Assembly: GCA_963580285.1 (NCBI GenBank)
Contig: CAUZLF010000738.1
Coordinates: 310,001-374,000, forward strand
Reading direction: 5' to 3'
Source: Lucinisca nassula
Lineage: Eukaryota; Mollusca; Bivalvia; Lucinida; Lucinidae
Length of the DNA stretch: 64,000 bases
Below the pieces are notes generated by a model. The model did no database searches. It had not been told where the DNA came from and saw only the letters and a list, made by a program, of their open reading frames with translations. This document shows, one piece after another, positions 34,085-44,075 of the stretch; positions within the stretch are counted from its first letter, which is position 1, and each line of letters begins with the position of its first letter. Made by a program: the position numbers and the translations under genes.

Positions 34085-34440
34085 TGTATGTATGTATGTA
34101 TGTACTTAATTTCTTTTGAAGTGCTAATCAATAATTAGTAGGTATAGATATGAATGATGTATATATGAATGATGTATGCATGTATGTATGTATGTATGTA
34201 TGTATGTTTTGTTTGATTTGTTTGACCCGAGGCCCAACGTCCCCGTCAACACCGCAAAGGCCACCCCGGAGAGGCTGCCTCCACCGACGTCGCACCAACA
34301 TCGCCGCGACGCCACAAGCACGCCATGTGCCTGCAGGCTTGTTAATCAGGGGAGGGCTACACTCGGATTGCGTGACATTTCTTTGCAGAACATAGCGTCT
34401 CACGCATGTATGTATGTATATATGTATGTATTTTAAGAAT
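34085..34440. repeat. ATGT microsatellites around an altered SINE
   Basis: (ATGT)n runs at 34085-34104, 34180-34208 and 34404-34432. Between them 34207-34345 aligns at its left edge to the family B SINE tail, but with many T-to-C differences (see findings). The right edge (GCAGAACATAGCGTCTCAC) resembles the end of the family C SINE. Confidence 0.5.
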
Positions 34441-34800
34441 GAAATTTATCTTTCTGCAGTTCATGGAAGCACCAACGCAGCTGGCCGCGTGCAAAGTAAA
34501 TGAACCCCGAAGGGGTTCATGTAAACCTTGCCAGCGACCCACCGCCGTCAACACCCCCATGAAAAGCAGAAAAATTAAGTTTATTTTTATATTTACATTA
34601 CTTGCCTCTCATCGCTGGGAGAAAAAATGCTTGTAGGGCAAACGTTTAAAGCTGAAAAACATTTACACGCTGTTTTACCACAAAGAGCGGAGCAACGCCC
34701 ATAGAGAACAATGCTTGACGTCAGTAAAAATCATGTGATTCGATGCGTTCATGGAAGTATGAACGCAATTGTTTTTTATTGGTTTACATTAAACTTTACA
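34441..34800. repeat. foldback MITE family M2 copies
   Basis: 34441-34590: TTTCTGCAGTTCATGGAAGC on one side and CATGAAAAGCAGAAAAATTA on the other, with a GAACCCCGAAGGGGTTC hairpin at the tip. A half-site (CGTTCATGGAAGTATGAACG) lies at 34746-34765. Confidence 0.5.
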
Positions 34801-34818
34801 CTGGAAATGTAAATATGT

Positions 34819-35154
34819 ATGTGTGTGTGTGTGAATTCGGGTTTAACGTCGCTTTCAACAATTTTTCAGTCATATCACGACGGTGTCTGGTTGCGACAGG
34901 GAGCTCAATGCCCACGTTTATAGTGCTGCCTCACTGAAGTATCATGTCCCAGACACATTACATGATACCACACCCAGTCACATTATCCTGACACTGGATC
35001 GACCAGTCCTAGCTCTACCCCGTAAATCTGAGTGCCAAGCGAGGAGCAGCTAGTACCATTTTTAACGACTTTGGTATGTCGCGGCCCGGGATCGAACCCG
35101 AGACCTCCCGTTCCCCGGAGCGGACACTCTACCAACTGAGCTATCGGGGCCGGT
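34819..35154 (-). mobile_element. tRNA-derived SINE, family E
   Basis: The minus strand has a very tRNA-like head: GATAGCTCAGTTGGTAGAGT (A box) and GGGTTCGATCCCGGG (B box) within 35081-35152. A body of about 240 bp ends in GTTGAAAGCGACGTTAAACC and a CA repeat (GT on the plus strand). The head could score as a tRNA in a scan but lacks a free 3' end. Confidence 0.75.
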
Positions 35155-35350
35155 ATGTATGTATGTATGTATGTATGTATTTTTTTTTTTTGGTTTGGGT
35201 TTTACGGCCCTTTCAAGATTACCTCACTCATATCGAGCCGATCGTCAATCAGAGGCGGGCGAAAACCGGAGCACCCGTCCAAAAAACCACCCGACCTTCC
35301 GTTGCAGAACTTGGCGTCTCACATGTATGTATGTATGTATGTATGTATTG
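35155..35350 (-). mobile_element. ATGT microsatellites and SINE-like family C copy
   Basis: (ATGT)n at 35155-35180 and 35323-35348 flank a family C element (35176-35325), which starts with a poly-T on the plus strand and ends TTGCAGAACTTGGCGTCTCA. It probably inserted into the microsatellite. Confidence 0.5.
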
Positions 35351-36209
35351 TGTTTTGAAACCAGCGACGTCGCCTTCATACGCGTGTAGCACGATATGTT
35401 TGAGAGGATTACTATATTGTATATCCAGCGGCGACAGGAACCGGCTCACCATAGGGAAGCCCAACTGGCGGCCCTGACATCCATTCGGCTTTCCCATCCC
35501 GAGCCGACCCCTCCACCGCTGGAATGAGAATATTCATAATCCTCCCCCTCACCTTTCTTTTTTTTTTTTTTTTTGCAGTACTTTATTTATATTTTTACAG
35601 TTATTTCACAAAAGATAAGAGAAGTAATAAATAAATAAATAAATAAATAAATTAATTAATTAACCGGTTATTAAATGGGTAAAAACCAAAACGGATTGCC
35701 ATATATGAGCATATATACAATCACCATATACAAGTCGTAGGATAGCACCGACTTCGAACATTTGTGTCAACCCTATCTTCGATCCTAAGGGTTAAAATTC
35801 CGTGTAGTATATTTTCAGCCGAAAATGCCATAATGTGAATGAAAACTAGACAAAATTAAACAGTTTTTTTTTCCTATTTTGGAGGGGGCGCTTATTTATT
35901 TTTGGAAGTGAGGGGGCTCTTATAGGGACAGGGGCGCTTATTAGGACGAATACGGTATTCCAATATGGCTTTAATTTGAAGCAGGATAAGACTCCTATTC
36001 TAATCCTTCTTCAACTTGAAGCTGTACTTCATAGATTTCCCAGAAACTTTAGTCCGTGCCTCGATGATATGATTTAGTAAGTCATTATTGAAAGTCTAAG
36101 GCATTTTGTAGCTTTATTTGATTCTTTGATTTTCATATAAGTTTTAAAATTGTATTAATATTTGAAGTTAACTGTTGCTGTCTTATGTATTTTCCGACCA
36201 TGTATAAGC
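35351..36209. other. no gene seen; simple repeats
   Basis: Poly-T at 35560-35576 and AAAT repeats at 35624-35650. A third copy of AAACCAAAACGGATTGCC is at about 35684. GGGGGCGCTTATT-type repeats occur at about 35884-35945. No coding evidence. Confidence 0.4.
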
Positions 36210-36372
36210 ACCTTAGTAAACCCCACTTTATAGTGAAAGTTTGGGTTTACAGGTGTATGTATTGTATACATTGTTACCGCTTAAAACAGAGATTGTAAGC
36301 GCTGGTTATGATCGCCTCTATAAGGCTGTTCTTACAAGCAGCTGCAATTTATATTTGTTTCAAAAATAAGGA
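36210..36372. repeat. hairpin MITE family M1 copy
   Basis: Two hairpins: AAACCCCACTTT / AAAGTTTGGGTTT, then TTAAAACAGAGATTGTAAGC with GATCGCC and the inverse TTCTTACAAGCAGCTGC. Same two-hairpin plan as 3225-3352 and 18218-18365. Confidence 0.5.
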
Positions 36373-36470
36373 ACATAGTACTTTCTTCGGAAAATTACTG
36401 TTTTCACTAGAACGTATTCTGAAATTGACCATTTTGTAATTTTTCAGAAGAAAAATTGATATTTCCTTAT

Positions 36471-37242
36471 TGCATTTTATCATATGACGACGCGTCTGAT
36501 AGTGTAATAACGTCATGTAATATTTTCGATAATCCACTACTGGATTACATATGCAAATTAGCTAGATACGTCCCGTAACGTTACATGTAAAACGTCCTTG
36601 TTGACGTCGTGTTTACTAATGGCGGAATATTGACATTTTTGTAACGAAACGTGAATAAAATGCGTTATAAATGTCATATGATAAATAGAATCTTGCATTC
36701 GTGCTCGTGTATTATTGAATTTATTAAACTGTTGAGGAAAAGAGATAAAATGCTCCGCAAAGCCTCGCATTTTATCCCTTTTCCTCAACTCGTTTCATAA
36801 ATTCAAGATCCTCTATCTATTGCATATGCATGTTCGAATAATAGATGAAAATAGCATTAGATTAGATTCTCAGTAATCCCCCAGGTCGCACTGAAATTGA
36901 CAGATATAGAGGATCTTACATGAGTGCTCATGTATTAAACGAGTTGTGGAAAAGGGATAAAATGCGAGGATTATTTCATCCCTTTTCCTCAACGAGTTTA
37001 ATAAATTCAATAATATATGAGCACGAATGCAAGGTTCTATTTATCATATGACATTTAAAGCACATATTATTCACGATTTTTAACGAAAATATCAATATTC
37101 CGTTATTAGTAAACGCGACGTCATTAATGGCGCCGTACATGTAACGTTACGGGACTAATTTGTATATTTAATCTACTAGTGGATTAACGAATTTATTACC
37201 TGACGTTATTACACTCTCAGACGCGACGTCATATGATAATGC
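36471..37242. mobile_element. long foldback MITE (about 770 bp)
   Basis: Two arms of about 360 bp read toward each other and are clearly similar: ATCATATGACGACGCGTCTG on the left and the inverse of CAGACGCGACGTCATATGAT on the right. Inside each arm are TCCCGTAACGTTACATGTA and TGTCATATGATAAATAGAA. Each arm also has its own inner hairpin (TTGAGGAAAAG ... CGCATTTTATCCCTTTTCC). The centre is near 36865. No coding content. Confidence 0.75.
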
Positions 37243-37329
37243 AGTTTACTGTATAACGAGTATTGTGAGTCTCAGCAATATAATACACCGTTCCTAATAT
37301 GTACATATCAACAATTTGCACTATAACCT

Positions 37330-37845
37330 TTAAGGTAGCATCTGCATTAGCTGGTTTCTTCTGTTTACTCCTGCATCAGCATTTCTAAATATGTTTGCAT
37401 AATTATTTGGATGTGAATCAGCATCAGGTTCAATACAGTCTTCATGAATTATGCATAAATTATGCAAAATACACCCTGCTATGATAGTAACAACAATATC
37501 CTCAGGAGCGTGAACAGTGATTTCTCTGAGCCTGCGAAATCGACCTTTAAGATGCCCAATGCATCGTTATGCCCAATGCATCGTTCCACAATCTGCCTGG
37601 CTGATGAGCATTCTGTTAAATCTCCTCTGTTGAGCACTCAAGTGGCCATTGTCTCTGAAAGGTGTAATCAGCCATCCCTTTAGCGGATATGCACTGTCTG
37701 CAATAATGTACTTGTCCTGACCAAAGAAATTATCAGCTTCAACATTTCTACACAAAGAAGAATTTCTTAGTACCCTTGCATCAAGTGTGCATCCTGGCCA
37801 GCCTGAATATGCATCTTGTATCATAAGCTTATCATCCACAACAAT
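37330..37845 (-). pseudogene. PIF/Harbinger transposase C-terminal exon
   Basis: After a minus-strand acceptor (TTTTCTTACAG at 37846-37856) the frame reads IVVDDKLMIQDAYSGWPGCT, LDARVLRNSSL, then KYIIADSAYPLKGWLITPFR (the second catalytic Asp of the DDE transposase is in ADSAYP), and RRFNRMLISQA. A frame change then gives QIVERCIGHLKGRFRRLREI (the catalytic Glu in VER) and HNLCIIHEDC, to a stop at 37330-37332. A 17-bp direct duplication (ATGCCCAATGCATCGTT, 37555-37590) and a second shift break the frame. It matches HARBI1-like nucleases; the first Asp would be in an upstream exon not seen here. Confidence 0.8.
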
Positions 37846-38186
37846 CTGTAAGAAAATTATAGACAGATTTTATAGACAGATTTTAAGGAACAAATACAGT
37901 AAACCCTCTTTGTAATGGAATTTATTATAACAGCCAAATTCCATAAAGTATAGTTTGGTTGGTTTCTCATATGATTCCATAGAGAATATCTGTTACTTCA
38001 CTTGAACAGCATTGGTTTAGGCAACAAATGTTTTCATGAGGTGGATTCAACGTATTTGTGAATTAGATTTCAAATCGCATGAATAAGTACATGCATCATG
38101 TTAACAATATTTTTGCATGCCACCCTAAGGAACCACTCGCAGCAGAGGAAAGTCAAATTTCAGTCCTTACAAACTACATGTATTTT
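37846..38186. other. no gene seen
   Basis: AT-rich sequence upstream of the transposase exon. It has a tandem TAGACAGATTTTA duplication (about 37860-37884) and nothing else recognised. Confidence 0.35.
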
Positions 38187-38821
38187 AGCTCACCAGAGCC
38201 AATAGCTCCGAGGGAGCTTATAGGGTGGCTATTGTCCGTCGTCCGTTGTTTTATGAAAGTCACCTCTTTATTTTGGCTTCAATGACAGCTTATTCTTCTT
38301 TCCATAGATCTATAATGGGAAAAACCAACATATGGCATTGAGTGCCTATCTATTGCAGACAAAAAATCTGACAAAGGTCAATCCCAGGATGCTGCAGGTC
38401 AAGTCTGGTCAAAACCTGGACACTGGTTTTCAAGTTGTTTGAACGAAATATATATGGTAAATTCCAAATAGGCCCCTGTGACCTTATTTTACTATAGGTT
38501 TTGATGATTTGAACAAACTCAAGAACAAAGGTCCCAAGGCTTCATCATAACAAATTTGAGCCAGCTGTACCAAGCAGTGTAGGAGAATTTGATGAAGTTG
38601 TTTTTGCTAATTTCAGTACAGCAGCCATCTTGGTTGGGCGACCTAGGTCACTTGAACAAATGTGAAAGCTGGATGTAAAAGTTGATCAGGATCAGATGAT
38701 CGTTTTTGAGATGTTCGAACAAAATATGTGTGGTAAACACAGAGTAGGTCAGTATGACCTACTTTCAATACTGACCTACTTTTACTATATAGTTTGGCTA
38801 ATCGAACAAACTTGAGAACGA

Positions 38822-38886
38822 TGATGATGATGATGATGATTTCGTGTTTAACGACGCGTCAACCCTCTTTGTGGGTCATAAGCGTC
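38822..38886 (-). mobile_element. extremely 5'-truncated LINE insertion
   Basis: Only about 65 bp of the LINE 3' end (GAT repeats then TTTCGTGTTTAACGACGCGT and GGGTCATAAGCGTC), bounded by perfect 14-bp duplications AAACTTGAGAACGA at 38808-38821 and 38887-38900. It defines the family's 3' end and its target-duplication length. Confidence 0.9.
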
Positions 38887-39320
38887 AAACTTGAGAACGA
38901 ATGTCAAAAGATACTTCATACCAAATTTCAACCAAACATACCATGCAGTTTCGGAGAAGTCAGTTATGTTGATTTTGCTATTTTGCAGACATTTTGAAAG
39001 GCTGGCCAGTCACCTAGGTTACTTGAAACAAATAGGAAAGCTGGCTGACCATCAATGCTGCATATAAATCCGATGATACGATTTTGAGATATTCGAAAAC
39101 TGTGTGGTAAATATAAAGTAGGTCACTGTGACCTAATTTCACTACAGACTTTGACGATTTAAACATTCTTGAAGCCAGGTCCCAAGGATACCTTCTACGA
39201 AATTTAATCCAGAGTCAGTTGTACAAAGTAGTTGAGGAGAGGTCTAATAAAAATCAAAAATGAGTTCCTTTAAGAGCAATGAAAACATTCATAAAGTAGA
39301 AGTAAAACAAGAAAGAAGAT

Positions 39321-39366
39321 GGGTCATACTACGTAGTTTCAGCTAATAAAGCCTCATCAGTGACCC
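39321..39366 (-). ncRNA. hammerhead ribozyme, type I, unit 1 (consensus)
   Basis: In RNA sense on the minus strand: stem I 5' strand GGGUCA; core CUGAUGA; stem II GGCU / AGCU with loop UUAUU (closing pair G-U); core GAA; stem III ACUACGUAGU (3 bp with an ACGU loop, or fully self-complementary between two molecules); cleavage triplet GUA; stem I 3' strand UGACCC. All conserved core bases are present, including A15.1-U16.1. Predicted cleavage lies between 39327 and 39326. The very short stem III suggests activity as a dimer, as described for ribozymes of this type in Penelope-like elements and animal retrozymes. Confidence 0.9.
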
Positions 39367-39718
39367 TGTAATGATCCGGCAAGGAAAGCCAGTGAAACAT
39401 ACTGCAAATTTGCGAATTTCGAACAGGCAGTCGATTCAAAGACTGATATAAATCAAAATGGGGTCCAAATAATTAAAAACCTGTCTAGAATATGAGTCTA
39501 AACCAATAATTAATTTCTGATTTCTCAGAATATTCACGCTGATCTTAAAGGACCAAAAGTAAAATATAAACTGCACTATGGTTGATGTACGGGGAGACGT
39601 TTTACGGCCGCCACACGGCACAACACCAGCTGCAGTGAAGGAAAATAAAAATCAAAAATGAGTTCCTTTAAGAGCAATGAAAACATTCATAAAGTAGAAG
39701 TAAAACAAGAAAGAAGAT

Positions 39719-39764
39719 GGGTCATACTACGTAGTTTCAGCTAATAAAGCCTCATCAGTGACCC
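39719..39764 (-). ncRNA. hammerhead ribozyme, unit 2
   Basis: Identical to unit 1 over the motif; 398 bp further on. Confidence 0.9.
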
Positions 39765-40117
39765 TGTAATGACCCGGCAAGGAAAGCCAGAGAAAACATA
39801 CTGCAAATTTGCGAATTTCGAACAGGCAGTCGATTCAAAGACTGATATAAATCAAAATGGGGTCCAAATAATTAAAAACCTGTCTAGAATATGAGTCTAA
39901 ACCAATAATTAATTTCTGATTTCTCAGAATATTCACGCTGATCTTAAAGGACCAAAAGTAAAATATAAACTGCACTATGGTTGATGTACGGGGAGACGTT
40001 TTACGGCCGCCACACGGCACAACACCAGCTGCAGTGAAGGAAAATAAAAATCAAAAATGAGTTCCTTTAAGAGCAATGAAAACATTCATAAAGTAGAAGT
40101 AAAACAAGAAAGAAGAT

Positions 40118-40163
40118 GGGTCATACTACGTAGTTTCAGCTAATAAAGCCTCATCAGTGACCC
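40118..40163 (-). ncRNA. hammerhead ribozyme, unit 3
   Basis: Identical core and stems; spacing 399 bp. Confidence 0.9.
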
Positions 40164-40516
40164 TGTAATGATCCGGCAAGGAAAGCCAGAGAAAACATAC
40201 TGCAAATTTACGAATTTCGAACAGGCAGTCGATTCAAAGACTGATATAAATCAAAATGGGGTCCAAATAATTAAAAACCTGTCTAGAATATGAGTCTAAA
40301 CCAATAATTAATTTCTGATTTCTCAGAATATTCACGCTGATCTTAAAGGACCAAAAGTAAAATATAAACTGCACTATGGTTGATGTACGGGGAGACGTTT
40401 TACGGCCGCCACACGGCACAACACCAGCTGCAGTGAAGGAAAATAAAAATCAAAAATGTGTTCCTTTAAGAGCAATGAAAACATTCATAAAGTAGAAGTA
40501 AAACAAGAAAGAAGAT

Positions 40517-40562
40517 GGGTCATACTACGTAGTTTCAGCTAATAAAGCCTCATCAGTGACCC
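40517..40562 (-). ncRNA. hammerhead ribozyme, unit 4
   Basis: Identical core and stems; spacing 399 bp. Confidence 0.9.
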
Positions 40563-40913
40563 TGTAATGATCCGGCAAGGAAAGCCAGAGAAAACATACT
40601 GCAAATTTACGAATTTCGAACAGGCAGTCGATTCAAAGACTGATATAAATCAAAATGGGGTCCAAATAATTAAAAACCTGTCTAGAATATGAGTCTAAAC
40701 CAATAATTAATTTCTGATTTCTCAGAATATTCACGCTGATCTTAAAGGACCAAAAGTAAAATATAAACTGCACTATGGTTGATGTACGGGGAGACGTTTT
40801 ACGGCCGCCACACGGCACAACACCAGCTGCAGTGAAGGAAAATCAAAATCAAAAATGAGTTCCTAAGAGCAATGAAAACATTCATAAAGTAGAAGTAAAA
40901 CAAGAAAGAAGAT

Positions 40914-40959
40914 GGGTCATACTACGTAGTTTCAGCTAATAAAGCCTCATCAGTGACCC
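40914..40959 (-). ncRNA. hammerhead ribozyme, unit 5
   Basis: Identical core and stems; spacing 397 bp, because the preceding spacer lacks two bases (TTCCTAAGAGC against TTCCTTTAAGAGC with one compensating difference). Confidence 0.88.
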
Positions 40960-41312
40960 TGTAATGATCCGGCAAGGAAAGCCAGAGAAAACATACTGCA
41001 AATTTGCGAATTTCGAACAGGCAGTCGATTCAAAGACTGATATAAATCAAAATGGGGTCCAAATAATTAAAAACCTGTCTAGAATATGAGTCTAAACCAA
41101 TAATTAATTTCTGATTTCTCAGAATATTCACGCTGATCTTAAAGGGCCAAAAGTAAAATATAAACTGCACTATGGTTGATGTACGGGGAGACGTTTTACG
41201 GCCGCCACACGGCACAACACCAGCTGCAGTGAAGGAAAATAAAAATCAAAAATGAGTTCCTTTAAGAGCAATGAAAACATTCATAAAGTAGAAGTAAAAC
41301 AAGAAAGAAGAT

Positions 41313-41358
41313 GGGTCATACTACGTAGCTTCAGCTAATAAAGCCTCATCAGTGACCC
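41313..41358 (-). ncRNA. hammerhead ribozyme, unit 6 (variant)
   Basis: One change: A15.1 after GAA is G (plus-strand GTAGCTTCAG), which would make a G-U pair with U16.1. Activity may be reduced. Confidence 0.8.
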
Positions 41359-41711
41359 TGTAATGACCCGGCAAGGAAAGCCAGAGAAAACATACTGCAA
41401 ATTTGCGAATTTCGAACAGGCAGTCGATTCAAAGACTGATATAAATCAAAATGGGGTCCAAATAATTAAAAACCTGTCTAGAATATGAGTCTAAACCAAT
41501 AATTAATTTCTGATTTCTCAGAATATTCACGCTGATATTAAAGGACCAAAAGTAAAATATAAACTGCACTATGGTTGATGTACGGGGAGACGTTTTACGG
41601 CCGCCACACGGCACAACACCAGCTGCAGTGAAGGAAAATAAAAATCAAAAATGAGTTCCTTTAAGAGCAATGAAAACATTCATAAAGTAGAAGTAAAACA
41701 AGAAAGAAGAT

Positions 41712-41757
41712 GGGTCATACTACGTAGTTTCAGATAATAAAGCCTCATCAGTGACCC
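41712..41757 (-). ncRNA. hammerhead ribozyme, unit 7 (variant)
   Basis: One change in stem II (plus-strand CAGATAATAAAG instead of CAGCTAATAAAG) removes a G-C pair and leaves stem II very weak. Core boxes are intact. Confidence 0.78.
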
Positions 41758-42108
41758 TGTAATGATCCGGCAAGGAAAGCCAGAGAAAACATACTGCAAA
41801 TTTGCGAATTTCGAACAGGCAGTCGATTCAAAGACTGATATAAATCAAAATGGGGTCCAAATAATTAAAAACCTGTCTAGAATATGAGTCTAAACCAATA
41901 ATTAATTTCTGATTTCTCAGAATATTCACGCTGATCTTAAAGGACCAAAAGTAAAATATAAACTGCACTATGGTTGATGTACGGGGAGACGTTTTACGGC
42001 CGCCACACGGCACAACACCAGCTGCAGTGAAGGAAAATAAAAATCAAAAATGAGTTCCTAAGAGCAATGAAAACATTCATAAAGTAGAAGTAAAACAAGA
42101 AAGAAGAT

Positions 42109-42154
42109 GGGTCATACTACGTAGTTTCAGCTAATAAAGCCTCATCAGTGACCC
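42109..42154 (-). ncRNA. hammerhead ribozyme, unit 8
   Basis: Identical to the consensus; spacing 397 bp. The next unit (42508-42541) has stem III, GAA and stem II only and cannot be active alone. Confidence 0.9.
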
Positions 42155-43350
42155 TGTAATGATCCGGCAAGGAAAGCCAGAGAAAACATACTGCAAATTT
42201 GCGAATTTCGAACAGGCAGTCGATTCAAAGACTGATATAAATCAAAATGGGGTCCAAATAATTAAAAACCTGTCTAGAATATGAGTCTAAACCAATAATT
42301 AATTTCTGATTTCTCAGAATATTCACGCTGATCTTAAAGGACCAAAAGTAAAATATAAACTGCACTATGGTTGATGTACGGGGAGACGTTTTACGGCCGC
42401 CACACGGCACAACACCAGCTGCAGTGAAGGAAAATAAAAATCAAAAATGAGTTCCTTTAAGAGCAATGAAAACATTCATAAAGTAGAAGTAAAACAAGAA
42501 AGAAGATGGGTCATACTACGTAGTTTCAGCTAATAAAGCCTAAGTTGTTTTTGCTATTTGTAGTAATAGCCGCCATCTTGGACGGTCGACCTAGGCCACT
42601 TGAATAAATTTGAAAGCAATGCTGCTTACAAAATTGGGTCCAAATCCGATGATCCGTTTTGCTGATCAGTTTTTCAGGATTTGTTTGAAAACATGCATGC
42701 GGTAAACTCAAAGTAGAGAACTATCGCCTAATTTCACTATAGCTTTTGAACAATCTTGGGAACTGAGATACCAAGGATACGTCGTACCAAATATTAGTAT
42801 TTTGTACTGGTCAAGAGGTTTTGGAGAAGTTGCTTTTGCTATTTTAGTAATGGGAGCCATCTTGGATGGCCTAGGTCACGTGAACAAATTCAAAAGCCGG
42901 ATGACCACCAATGCTACATATAAAATTTTAGGCCTTTGGAGACGTTTGAACAAATGTCTACAGATATGCTTTTTGTATGGAAAATTGTCCTATGAAGCTC
43001 TACGCGATTTTTACAAAGTTCGAAACCCTTGCTGACGACCATAAATAGTCTGACGGTTACGATTTGAACAAACGAGTTTGGAAACGTCCCTTAGGCCACC
43101 TGCAAAATTTCAGCTCGTTTGCACAGGTTATAGACAAAAATATTTTTTGCTTAAACAGAGTTAACTGCCCTAGCGGCCATCTTGGATTACGGACCCGCTC
43201 CTTTGCCTGGAGTCTGCATATGAAATTTGGTCAGAAATCGGCCCAGGGGTTTCAGAGGAGAAGTAGTTTGAAAATGTTAATGATGGCGGACGGACAACGA
43301 TGACAGAGGCTACCATCCTATAAGCTCCATGGAGGTTTGGCTCACGGGAG

Positions 43351-44073
43351 CAATGAAAAATCGTGCCAAGTTTGGGCCGTCATCCGTAAAATCGGATTTG
43401 TTCATAATATTTGAAATCTATAAACCAGATCTTCATAAAACTCTGGTTCTGATATGTCCTGTTGCAGAAGTGTCTTTAATTTGACCGTGTAGTTGACCGA
43501 CTAGTTCACAGTGTCTTATAGTTTTCGAAATATTTTGCTGACAAGATTTTATCAAAAAAATTCAAAGGGCAATAACTAATGAAAGGGACACAATTCGGAT
43601 GAGAAAAAAATGCCTCCCCTAATTTTCCATGAGGAATCCATATATGAAATTTCAAAACCCTAGCATACAGGGTTCTAAAGTTATGTACAAATACCAAAGT
43701 GACAAAGGGCCATAACTCATGAAGTATTTTTCGGAATTTAGTAAAAAATTAACTAGGACATCTACTCATCACCACCAATCAATTCACCAACATTCAAGGC
43801 TCTAGCTCTTATAGTTTGAGATATTTTGCTGACAAGATTTCATAAAAAAATCAAAGGGCAATTACTCTTGAAAGGGGCACAATCCGGATGAAAAAAAAAT
43901 GTGTCCCCCCAATTTACCATTAGTAATCCATATATGAAATTTCAAAACCCTAGCTTGCACGGTTCAGAAGTAATGTTATGCATCATAAAGTGTATCGGAC
44001 GCACATACGGACGGACGCACAAACCTCTCAGAAGCATTATGCCTCCCCAACTTCTTCGAAAGTGGGGACATAA
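43351..44073 (-). mobile_element. composite tandem-repeat element R11
   Basis: On the minus strand it starts ATTATGTCCCCACTTTCGAA with a hairpin (CCCCACTTTCGAAGAAGTTGGGG), then GTCCGTCCGTATGTGCGTCC, and has two to three diverged units (AAAGGGCAATAACTC, TTTCAAAACCCTAGC). Left limit uncertain, close to the end of R9. Confidence 0.55.
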
Positions 44074-44075
44074 TG

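Larger units (their letters stand above)
39246..42541 (-). repeat. ~399-bp tandem array encoding hammerhead ribozymes (retrozyme-like)
   Basis: About 8.3 head-to-tail units of 397-399 bp that differ by only a few bases each. Reading on the minus strand each complete unit contains one type I hammerhead ribozyme (eight complete, a ninth cut before the CUGAUGA box at 42541). Each unit also contains TTGTTTTACTTCTACTTTA, matching the 3' end of retroelement P. A 61-codon open frame per unit is a by-product. CTAA occurs at both array borders (about 39243 and 42540) and may be a short target duplication. Tandem hammerhead units of this size are the layout reported for metazoan retrozymes, which are transcribed, self-cleave to monomers and can circularise. 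Expression here is inferred. Confidence 0.85.
38187..43350 (+). mobile_element. composite element R9, host of the ribozyme array
   Basis: It begins after a T-run with AGCTCACCAGAGCCAATAGC and GGGAGCTTATAGGGTGGC, then TGTCCGTCGTCCG, and ends GAGGCTACCATCCTATAAGC / TTTGGCTCACGGGAGC, roughly the inverse of its start. The internal units (about 170 bp; AGCCGCCATCTTGG, AACAAATTTGAAAGC types) are diverged. It is interrupted by a 65-bp LINE tail (38822-38886) and by the about 399-bp ribozyme array (39246-42541). Confidence 0.6.

Noticed and set aside
35081..35152. Nearly perfect tRNA-like sequence
   Set aside because: It continues into a SINE body with a CA-repeat tail, so it is a SINE head and not a tRNA gene.
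39436..42410. Eight identical 61-codon open frames on the minus strand could be a gene family
   Set aside because: They repeat with the 399-bp satellite unit, have no start context or protein-like features, and are explained by the ribozyme array.
39246..42541. Direct repeats considered as a CRISPR array
   Set aside because: Units are 399 bp, near-identical over their whole length, without spacers; the context is eukaryotic.
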